Source: Lentisphaeria bacterium
Lineage (GTDB): Bacteria > Verrucomicrobiota > Lentisphaeria > Victivallales > UBA1829
Assembly (NCBI GenBank): GCA_019408975.1
Contig: DXVA01000180.1
Span: forward strand, 1-7,375
Direction of reading: 5' to 3'
DNA: 7,375 bases
The translations under genes were made by a program, and so were the position numbers. Within the stretch, counting starts at the first letter, position 1, and every line of letters begins with the position of its first letter. Positions 1-5,750 of this stretch are shown here, one piece after another. The notes under the pieces were generated by a model, which saw only the letters and a program-made list of their open reading frames with translations, was not told the DNA's origin and searched no databases.

Positions 1-908
1 AGCTTTTCTGGAATCCCGAAGCTGACCCCGACGCCCTGCGCGACGAATTCATCCGGCGCGCTTACAGGGAAGCGGCGCCCGGAGTCATGCGGTTTTATCA
101 TCTGATTCGTGACAGCTGGCTGAAAGATCCGGCACCCTCCGCCTTTAATGACGATTACCGGAGATCCGCCGGCCGTTATATTGTCGATAAAAAATTGACG
201 GTTCCCTGTCGTCAGGCTCTTGACGAGGCGGCGGAAACTGTGCGCGATCCTCGCTCGAAAATGCTGCTGAAGCGGCTGCGCGCCACCTTTGACCGCTGGA
301 TTGCCGAAGCCGTATCCGGTGCGATTGCGGAGCAGGCGGTTCCGAAAGCGGAGATACGGAATTTCCCGGGTTTCGATTTTACCGCCGGTGTCTGGCGGAA
401 AGCTGCATCCCTGCCGCCGTTCCGCAGGATGGGGGTTCCTCTGGCTGTGCCGCCGGAAGCGACCGATGTGAAAGTGGTTCACGACGGAGAGACGCTCTAT
501 GTCGCTTTCCGCTGCCCGTTTCCCGGAAAACTTGAAGCGAAAGAGAATCTGAAACATGATGAATGGCCGGCGGGCGATCACGCCGAGATTTTTCTGGCGG
601 GGAAGAATGGATATTATCATTTTGCTTTTGACTGCAACGGCAACCGTTATGATGCCCGCGGGACGGATTCTTCATGGAATGCGCCCTGGGAGGTCCGGAC
701 GGAGAAACGTTCCGGCGAATGGCGCGCGGTGGCGGCGATTCCCCTGAAATCGTTCGAGGCGGGCATTGAACAGAACAACCGCATCCGGGGGCTTTTCTAC
801 CGCGCCCGCCCATCACGCGGGCAGGAACGGACCGTCCACAGTACATGGGGCGGCGGGCAAGTCCATTCATTCGATACCTTCGGCGAACTGGTTTTTGCCC
901 TGGAATAA
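1..908 (+). CDS. DUF4838-like protein with C-terminal CBM9-like domain, 3' part only
   Basis: The gene enters from the left edge. The frame is open from base 3 with no start needed, so the ATG at 87 is internal; 301 residues are visible, ending at TAA 906-908. The first residues (LFWNPEADPDALRDEFIRRAY, followed by a short helical stretch) resemble the end of DUF4838 proteins, a family linked to glycoside hydrolases. From about residue 118 to the end it looks like a carbohydrate-binding CBM9-like beta-sandwich: IRNFPGFDF, then 'VVHDGETLYVAFRCPF', an acidic 'GDHAEIFLAGKNGYYHF' strand pair, 'WEVRTEKRSGEWRAVAAIPLKSF', and a final 'FGELVF' strand. Such proteins are usually exported and act on complex glycans; any signal peptide would lie outside the window. 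The substrate cannot be inferred. The gene converges on ppk1 and is not part of that operon. The CBM9-like fold is fairly secure; the DUF4838 assignment rests on the short visible remnant. Confidence 0.75.
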   Translation, partial: LFWNPEADPDALRDEFIRRAYREAAPGVMRFYHLIRDSWLKDPAPSAFNDDYRRSAGRYIVDKKLTVPCRQALDEAAETVRDPRSKMLLKRLRATFDRWIAEAVSGAIAEQAVPKAEIRNFPGFDFTAGVWRKAASLPPFRRMGVPLAVPPEATDVKVVHDGETLYVAFRCPFPGKLEAKENLKHDEWPAGDHAEIFLAGKNGYYHFAFDCNGNRYDARGTDSSWNAPWEVRTEKRSGEWRAVAAIPLKSFEAGIEQNNRIRGLFYRARPSRGQERTVHSTWGGGQVHSFDTFGELVFALE

Positions 909-932
909 TTTCTTTCCGGGCGATGAAAGGAG

Positions 933-967
933 CAACCCCGATACGGGACACGCCTGTATCGGGGTTG
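933..967. terminator. Hairpin between convergent genes, probable bidirectional terminator
   Basis: Bases 933-944 (CAACCCCGATAC) pair perfectly with 956-967 (GTATCGGGGTTG). Read as + strand RNA, the stem extends inward by G945-U955, G946-C954 and G947-C953, leaving a 5-nt loop (ACACG). It lies 24 nt after the stop of the + strand gene and 21 nt after the stop of ppk1, where a shared terminator is expected. Neither side has a classical run of U right after the stem: the + side has TTC and then a T5 run at 981-985, and the minus side has only CTCCTTTC. Termination strength is therefore uncertain, or the stem may mainly protect 3' ends. Confidence 0.75.
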
Positions 968-988
968 TTCAGGTGCAGTCTTTTTGAA

Positions 989-3142
989 TCAGTTCTGTTC
1001 CGGTTGTCTGAAAACGGTGATATTGCCATTGGCGGGTTTGACCGCTTCCTTCGCTTTGTTCAGCCGCTGTTTGTAATACTCGTAAAGACAGTTCTGGCTT
1101 CGTGTTTTTTCATATGCCCCCATGTTGGCGGTCTTGGAATACTGATTGATTCCGGTGACATGCCTTCCTTTGCGCCGGTCATTCAGGCACGTCCGGAGAA
1201 TGAAATCAAGTTCATCGCGGATATCTTTGGAATCCACGGGGAACAGCGTTTCAATTCTGCGGCGCAGATTGCGCGGCATGAGGTCGGCGCTGCCCATGTA
1301 ATACTCGGGCGAGCCATTGTTGAGGAAGTAATAGATGCGCGAATGTTCCAGGTAACGGTCCAGAATGCTGACGATCCGGATATTTTTCGCAAACTCCGGC
1401 GGCAGGCAGTAAGGCGTAATGCCGCAGATGCCGCGCACGATCAGCTCGATTTTGACATGGCGGCACGCCGCATTGTAGAGGTGTTCGATCACTTCATAGT
1501 CAATGACGGAATTCACTTTGATGATGATATGCCCGGGATTTTCTTTCGTCGAGATCCGCGCCTCGCGGTCGATCAGGAAAATGATCTTTTCGAGCATGTT
1601 GAACGGTGCGACGATGAGCTTGTTCCAGTTCGGCGGCGCCGAGAAGCCCGTGATGACGTTGAACAGCGCCGAGACATCGGTAGCCAGCACCTTGTCGTTG
1701 GAAAAATAACCGATATCGGTATAGAGGCGCGCGGTCTTGTCGTTGTAATTGCCTGTGCTGAGATGCACATAACGGCAGATTCCGTCGTCTTCGCGCCGGA
1801 TCACCATCAATGCCTTGCAGTGAACTTTGAGCCCGGCAATGCCGTAGACGACGTGCGCTCCCGCTTCCGCGAGTTCGCGTGCCCAGATGATGTTGTTTTC
1901 TTCGTCGAAACGCGCCTTGAGCTCGACCAGAACCGAAACCTGTTTGCCGTTCCGCGCCGCTTTGACCAGCGCTTTCACCACAGGGGAGTTGCCGCTGACA
2001 CGGTACAGAGTCTGCTTGATCGCCAGCACGTTCGAGTCTTCCGCCGCCTGTTCCAGAAGTTTGACGACCGGGTCGAACGATTCGTAGGGGTGATGCACAA
2101 TGAACGGGCTTTGTTCGCGGATCGCGGCAAACATGTCTTTTGTTCTCAGCAGATGCGAAGACTGGAGCGGCGGAAGCGGTTCGTCGATCAGCTCCGGGTA
2201 GCCTTGCAGGGACGCCAGCGCAAACATGGATTTCAGGTTCATGATACCGCTGACCGGCTGAATCAGGCGTTTCCCGGCTTCGTTGATGTACAGCTTTTTG
2301 AGGAGCCATTTCTTCGCTTTCGCGGAGATGCCGGATGAAAGTTCAAGGCGGACAAGACTGCGTTTTGTCTTTTTGCGCAGTGCGATCTGAATTTCCGTCA
2401 TGAGGTCGGCAATGGACTCCTCGTCAATGGAGAAGTCCATGTCGCGCGTCACGCGGAACATGGCGCATTCTTTGATTTCCGCGCCGGAAAACAGCAGGTT
2501 GAGGTTGTTCCTGATCAGCTCTTCCGCCGTGATGTAGACCAGCCCGTTTGCGGAGCTTTCGATCTGGATGAAGCGGGGAATGACCGACGGAACTTCCAGA
2601 ATTGCAAATTTCTCCGCCGTTTCCTTTGCGGGGACGAGGCGGATCAGGATTTCGAGTCCGAGGTTCGGAACGAGCGGGAACGGATGCGACTGATCGATGC
2701 CGATCGGTGTCAGGACCGGGTAGATTTCCGTGGTCATGATCTTGAGAGCGGTATTTTTCTGGAGCGTCGTCAGGCTGTCCCATGAAGCAATCGTGATCTT
2801 GTGCTTCCTGAGTTCCGGCAGAATGTCGTTGTTGAGGTAGCGGTACTGGCGTGCGACCAGTTCCTTGATTCTGCGGTCGAGTTCCGCAAGCAGTTCCGCA
2901 GGTTCATAACCGTATTCCTTGTAGATCCGGTGAAACTTCGTATCCAGCTGGCTTGTGATTCCGGCAATGCGGACCATGAAGAATTCGTCGAGATTGCTGC
3001 TGAAAATCGCAATGAACTTGAGACGTTCAAGCAGTGGATTCCCCTTGTCGGCGGCTTCATCCAGCACACGGGCATTGAATTCCAGCCAGCTGATGTCGCG
3101 GTTGAGAAACTGTATCTGGTTTTTCTGGTTTTTCTGTCTCAT
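989..3142 (-). CDS. ppk1: Polyphosphate kinase 1 (PPK1)
   Basis: This is a 717-residue protein (E. coli PPK1 has 688) that reversibly transfers the gamma phosphate of ATP onto inorganic polyphosphate chains. The N-terminal domain begins with the hallmark FLNRDISWLEFNARVLDEA (residues 12-30) and FSSNLDEFFMVRIAG (47-61). The two phospholipase-D-like catalytic domains follow. His441 in KVHCK matches the phosphorylated His435 of E. coli, His460 in YVHLSTGNYN matches His454, and His600 in YLEHSRIYYF matches His592. Arg381 (TLYRVSGNS) and Arg411 (ARFDEENN) match the metal/phosphate residues Arg375 and Arg405, and Tyr474 matches the nucleotide-stacking Tyr468. All catalytic residues are present, so the enzyme should be active. 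The chosen ATG (3142) has GGAG 8 nt upstream and starts where PPK1 homologues start; the frame is open further back to 3250, but that part lies inside ppx. It is the last gene of the ROK-ppx-ppk1 cluster. The segment around GICGITPYCLPPE (571-583) differs from the more usual ICCLRPG type. Identification is essentially certain. Confidence 0.97.
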   Translation of the reverse strand: MRQKNQKNQIQFLNRDISWLEFNARVLDEAADKGNPLLERLKFIAIFSSNLDEFFMVRIAGITSQLDTKFHRIYKEYGYEPAELLAELDRRIKELVARQYRYLNNDILPELRKHKITIASWDSLTTLQKNTALKIMTTEIYPVLTPIGIDQSHPFPLVPNLGLEILIRLVPAKETAEKFAILEVPSVIPRFIQIESSANGLVYITAEELIRNNLNLLFSGAEIKECAMFRVTRDMDFSIDEESIADLMTEIQIALRKKTKRSLVRLELSSGISAKAKKWLLKKLYINEAGKRLIQPVSGIMNLKSMFALASLQGYPELIDEPLPPLQSSHLLRTKDMFAAIREQSPFIVHHPYESFDPVVKLLEQAAEDSNVLAIKQTLYRVSGNSPVVKALVKAARNGKQVSVLVELKARFDEENNIIWARELAEAGAHVVYGIAGLKVHCKALMVIRREDDGICRYVHLSTGNYNDKTARLYTDIGYFSNDKVLATDVSALFNVITGFSAPPNWNKLIVAPFNMLEKIIFLIDREARISTKENPGHIIIKVNSVIDYEVIEHLYNAACRHVKIELIVRGICGITPYCLPPEFAKNIRIVSILDRYLEHSRIYYFLNNGSPEYYMGSADLMPRNLRRRIETLFPVDSKDIRDELDFILRTCLNDRRKGRHVTGINQYSKTANMGAYEKTRSQNCLYEYYKQRLNKAKEAVKPANGNITVFRQPEQN
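3116..3136. repeat. Short 9-bp tandem repeat inside the ppk1 N-terminus
   Basis: On the + strand CTGGTTTTT occurs at 3116-3124 and again at 3125-3133, followed by CTG at 3134-3136. In the coding direction this gives CAGAAAAAC twice plus CAG, encoding QKNQKNQ just after the start Met of PPK1. A 9-bp unit keeps the reading frame if copies are gained or lost. It falls in the poorly conserved residues before the FLNRDISWLEFN motif, so length changes should be tolerated. Confidence 0.6.
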
Positions 3143-3150
3143 GTTTTGTG

Positions 3151-3154
3151 CTCC
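3151..3154 (-). promoter_or_regulatory. Ribosome binding site of ppk1 abutting the ppx stop
   Basis: In the coding direction the sequence is TAACGGAG, 8 nt, then ATG. The TAA is the ppx stop, and GGAG sits 8 nt before the ppk1 ATG at 3142. This spacing fixes the ppk1 start. Ribosomes finishing ppx would end almost on this site, which suggests coupled translation of the two polyphosphate genes. Confidence 0.7.
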
Positions 3155-3155
3155 G

Positions 3156-4688
3156 TTAATAGAAAACGACTTTGCGCGCGAAGACGCTCCGGAAATAGTT
3201 CGTGTCAATCTCCACCATGGATTCCGTGAAGTGCGAAATGTTGTCCTCAAGACGTATCACGATACGCTCCGGTTCGATCCTGATGGTCATGTGGTCGGGA
3301 ATCGAGGACATTGCCGCGAGCCCGCAGGCGATGCGCAGGATCGCCGCCAGTTTGTTCAGGATCGAACGGTCTTCCTGCGTCAGGCAGGCATACTCCGGGT
3401 GCAGCATTTTCGGCTCGGCTTTGCGGTGATAGCGCGCAACCAGCGCCGCGAGACGCCGCTCCCGCATGGAGATGCCGGGAATCTCCGTGTTCATGATGAT
3501 GTAATAGGAGTGTTTGTGATATGCCTGATTGTTGATGAAGAGCCCGCTCTTGTGAAGCCGCGCGGCAATGCGCAGGATCAGAAGTTCGCGCTTGCCCAGC
3601 CCGTGCAGTTTTTCCAGCAGCGTGAAGAGACGGTCCGCAAAACAGCAGGTGCGTTCACTGTATTCGTTCCAGCAGAGGTAGCGGGCGGCGGTACGGTTGA
3701 TCAGATTGTGAATCTGTTCATCGAAAATGTCCTTGATTCCGAGTTCGGCATGGATGAAGTCGCGCATCAGGACGTTTTTCGTGGATGCCATCGGTATGAC
3801 GATCGACTCCGCATCCGTAAGGCGCAGGAGATTCTCAAGAATCATGCAGCAGGGGGCGATGGTTTCCGCCAGATCGGGAGGTATCCTGTATTTCTCGCTG
3901 ACTTCCTCCAGACTCATATTGAGGACTGTGGAACGCAGATTGAAAAATTCTTCGCGTGAAATGCTTGCGGCGACCATGCCGCGGCGTCCCGTCAGCTTGA
4001 ACAGCGTCCGGACCGAGGACCCCATGGCGATGATGGTCTGCGCCTTGATCCGCCCCGAGATGTGTTCGAGTTCGCTGAAGGATTTATCGACGAGCATGGA
4101 AACGAACTGAACCATGGCGGTGGAGGAAAACGTGCCGGGCATGAGTTCAATGGCGCGCAGGGTGCCGACTTTCAGGGTTTCCGTGAAGCAGAGCTGTCCG
4201 CAGTCGTAGGCGCTGACCTGGCAGGCTCCGGTTCCGATGTCTGCGATCAGCATCGCTTTTCTGGTGAAACCGTACTTTGCCGGAACATCGCTGATTGTGG
4301 CGATATAGTCGAGGCGTGCCTCGTCCGTTCCATCGAAAATCTGAATCCCGATTCCGGTTGCGTGGCGGACCCGTTCAATGAAAATTTCCGCGTTTCCTGC
4401 TTCCCGCACCGCACTTGTGGCGATTGCGCGGCAGTGAGTGACTCCATATTCTTCCATCTTCTGCTTGAAATTGCGCAGGATGCCGCAGAGAATCTGGATG
4501 GATTCGTCGCTGATCATGGCGGTACGGAACACATTGGAACCGAGGGGAACCGGCATTTCCAATTCTTCCAGCTCAACGAAGGAACGGTCGGAAACGTTGA
4601 CTTCTGCAATGAGCATACGTGCGGAATGCGCCCCGATATCGATTGTCGCCATCAACCTTTTTTCAGGTCTCCGGGGCATGTCAGACAT
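3156..4688 (-). CDS. ppx: Ppx/GppA family exopolyphosphatase-like protein with C-terminal HD-like domain
   Basis: The 510-residue protein (E. coli Ppx has 513) belongs to the ASKHA-fold Ppx/GppA family, which removes terminal phosphates from polyphosphate or from pppGpp. Visible landmarks are the first phosphate loop ATIDIGAHSARMLIAEV (14-30), ATSAVREAGNAEIFIERV (90-107), and FDGTDEARLDY (118-128), with Glu123 at the position of catalytic Glu121 of E. coli Ppx. The second phosphate loop is IADIGTGACQVSAYD (148-162), and AMGSSVRTL (221-229) follows. The C-terminal half carries the HD-like Ppx module: AARLHKSGLFINNQAYHKHSYYII (residues 375 to 398) and ARYHRKAEP (418-426). Two oddities stand out. 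The usual DIGGGS-T-E loop reads DIGTGACQ, and the usual His-Asp or His-Glu pair reads His379-Lys380. Start choice is uncertain: ATG 4688 overlaps the ROK stop by 8 nt with a close AGG, while ATGs at 4679 and 4652 are also possible; the longer frame to 4748 lies inside the ROK gene. It sits 13 nt before ppk1, which supports a polyphosphate role over a pure pppGpp role. Activity itself is less sure than family membership. Confidence 0.9.
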   Translation of the reverse strand: MSDMPRRPEKRLMATIDIGAHSARMLIAEVNVSDRSFVELEELEMPVPLGSNVFRTAMISDESIQILCGILRNFKQKMEEYGVTHCRAIATSAVREAGNAEIFIERVRHATGIGIQIFDGTDEARLDYIATISDVPAKYGFTRKAMLIADIGTGACQVSAYDCGQLCFTETLKVGTLRAIELMPGTFSSTAMVQFVSMLVDKSFSELEHISGRIKAQTIIAMGSSVRTLFKLTGRRGMVAASISREEFFNLRSTVLNMSLEEVSEKYRIPPDLAETIAPCCMILENLLRLTDAESIVIPMASTKNVLMRDFIHAELGIKDIFDEQIHNLINRTAARYLCWNEYSERTCCFADRLFTLLEKLHGLGKRELLILRIAARLHKSGLFINNQAYHKHSYYIIMNTEIPGISMRERRLAALVARYHRKAEPKMLHPEYACLTQEDRSILNKLAAILRIACGLAAMSSIPDHMTIRIEPERIVIRLEDNISHFTESMVEIDTNYFRSVFARKVVFY

Positions 4689-5661
4689 TGCCCTTTCTGC
4701 GCGCCAGAATGGTCGCTCCGACTGCGACCGCGTTATCGCCGTAGGCACTGAGGCGGATTTTTATTTTGGACGGCGGAATGCCGAACAGATGGGATTCAAA
4801 GCTCTTCCGGAATACAGGCAGGATTGCGTCGCCCATGGAGGCAACGACTCCGCCGCCGAGCACAATGCACTCCGGTGCGACGACCGCGCAGGTCGATGCC
4901 GCCGCGATGCCGAGCATGACGGAACCTTTGTCTATGACGTTGCGGACAACGGGATCTCCCGCAGCATAGGCGCGCGCAAGGTATTTGCTCTTGATGTTCG
5001 TTGATTTCAAGTTGAATTTATCGGTCGGCAGAAGCGTGGAGAGCGCCCGCTTGCGGATTTCCTTCTTGATGGCTTTCACGTAGGCGATCTTGCTGCAGTA
5101 GGCTTCGATACAGCCCTTGTGACCGCATCCGCAGCGGCGTCCGCCCTTTTTGATGATCATGTGTCCGAGCTCCGCCGCGAGCCCGCAGTTGCCTTTCAGC
5201 AGCTTGTCTTCCACGACAAGCCCGCCGCCGAGCCCTGTCCCGATGAAATAGCCGACTACGGTACGGCAGCCTTTCGCCGCGCCGGAGTGATACTCGCTCA
5301 GGGTGCCGAGGTCGCCGTCGTTGCCGAGATAGACTTCCTTGCCGGTCAGCTTCTTGAAGATCGCCTTCATGGAGAAGTTTTTCAGTCCGAGATTGGTGGC
5401 GAAATGAGCATCGCCTGTGACCGGATCGACGGGGGAGGGGAGGGCTGCGCCGATATGGCTGACGTCTGCAAGAGCCAGATTCATCTCCGCGAGGGCGAGT
5501 TTCCCGGTGTCGATCATCGCCTGCGCAATTTTTTCCGGCGTGGAGTTGGACTCCGTCTGCGTTTTGGCAGTTGCCAGGACACTGTTCGAGGCGTCCGTGA
5601 CAACCGCATAAATTTTACTGCCGCCGAGGTCGATCCCAAGGGCAAGGTCATTTGAATCCAT
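4681..5661 (-). CDS. ROK family sugar kinase (glucokinase-like)
   Basis: The 326-residue cytoplasmic protein has the full ROK layout and the usual family length. The N-terminal phosphate loop is LALGIDLGGSKIYAVVTD (6-23). PSPVDPVTGDAHFATNLGL (75-93) is a typical ROK segment, and Asn114-Asp115 (GNDGDLGTLSEY) includes the catalytic base. GTGLGGG (141-147) is the second phosphate motif, and ELGH (164-167) supplies a sugar-binding Glu and a zinc ligand. CGCGHKGCIE (177-186) supplies the three zinc cysteines and a further sugar-contacting Glu; APECIVLGGGV (262-272) is the adenosine-side motif. All catalytic and zinc residues are present, and no DNA-binding helix precedes them, so this is a kinase and not a ROK repressor. 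Glucose is the likeliest substrate, but N-acetylglucosamine, mannose or fructose cannot be excluded. ATP is the expected donor. The ATG at 5661 has AAAGGA 10 nt upstream. Its last codons overlap the ppx start, so it is probably the first gene of the polyphosphate operon. Confidence 0.93.
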   Translation of the reverse strand: MDSNDLALGIDLGGSKIYAVVTDASNSVLATAKTQTESNSTPEKIAQAMIDTGKLALAEMNLALADVSHIGAALPSPVDPVTGDAHFATNLGLKNFSMKAIFKKLTGKEVYLGNDGDLGTLSEYHSGAAKGCRTVVGYFIGTGLGGGLVVEDKLLKGNCGLAAELGHMIIKKGGRRCGCGHKGCIEAYCSKIAYVKAIKKEIRKRALSTLLPTDKFNLKSTNIKSKYLARAYAAGDPVVRNVIDKGSVMLGIAAASTCAVVAPECIVLGGGVVASMGDAILPVFRKSFESHLFGIPPSKIKIRLSAYGDNAVAVGATILARRKGNV

Positions 5662-5750
5662 GGCAAACTATTCCTTTCATTGTCATATTGCAGTCAACAT
5701 ACACTAGCTCGCGAAAGGACTTTTGCAACAGCGGATCTGTTGGATTTCAG
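5662..5750 (-). promoter_or_regulatory. Intergenic region upstream of the ROK-ppx-ppk1 operon
   Basis: This 89-bp gap is the only sizeable non-coding stretch inside the minus-strand block, so the operon promoter most likely lies here or in the end of the upstream gene. On the minus strand a TTGCAA (5728 to 5723) stands 16 nt before TAGTGT (5706 to 5701), a weak -35/-10 pair that would give a leader of roughly 30 nt. The ribosome site AAAGGA lies at 5677 to 5672. A small hairpin (CAACAG/CTGTTG, 5726-5742, 5-nt loop) lies just after the ArnT-like stop codon but lacks a U-run. The promoter elements are poor matches and are tentative. Confidence 0.3.
5680..5697 (+). promoter_or_regulatory. Pho-box-like direct repeat
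   Basis: On the + strand the sequence reads TTGTCAT-ATTG-CAGTCAA. Compared with the PhoB box of enterobacteria (two 7-mers CTGTCAT/CTGTCAY spaced by 4 AT-rich bases), the first half matches 6 of 7 positions and the second 5 of 7. The 11-nt period is correct. It is oriented opposite to the ROK operon and lies 18 nt from the start codon, which is very close for an activator site. A Pho link would make sense for polyphosphate genes, but a chance match is quite possible. Confidence 0.25.

Noticed and set aside
87..89. ATG at 87 as the start of the first gene
   Set aside because: The same frame is open to the window edge and its upstream residues fit the protein family, so the ATG is internal.
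379..1029. 216-codon minus-strand frame opposite the DUF4838/CBM9 gene
   Set aside because: It crosses the hairpin and the ppk1 end, and the Arg/Pro-rich translation is typical of a shadow frame.
845..2338. Long + strand open frame of 497 codons antisense to ppk1
   Set aside because: It lies opposite an unmistakable ppk1, starts inside the preceding gene, runs through the terminator hairpin, and its translation shows no recognisable domain. It is a side effect of codon bias.
3143..3250. N-terminal extension of PPK1 to an ATG at 3250
   Set aside because: It would overlap the end of ppx by about 95 bp, and the added residues match no PPK1; the ATG at 3142 has a proper ribosome site.
2955..3959. 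334-codon + strand frame antisense to ppx and the ppk1 5' end
   Set aside because: It spans two real genes on the other strand, has no recognisable motif and no good ribosome site.
4689..4748. N-terminal extension of the Ppx-like protein to 4748
   Set aside because: It lies within the ROK coding region and adds residues with no counterpart; the family motif starts around the later ATGs.
5726..5742. CAACAG/CTGTTG hairpin as the ArnT-like gene terminator
   Set aside because: The stem is only 6 bp and is followed on the minus strand by CAAAAGTCC with no U-run, so terminator function is not supported.
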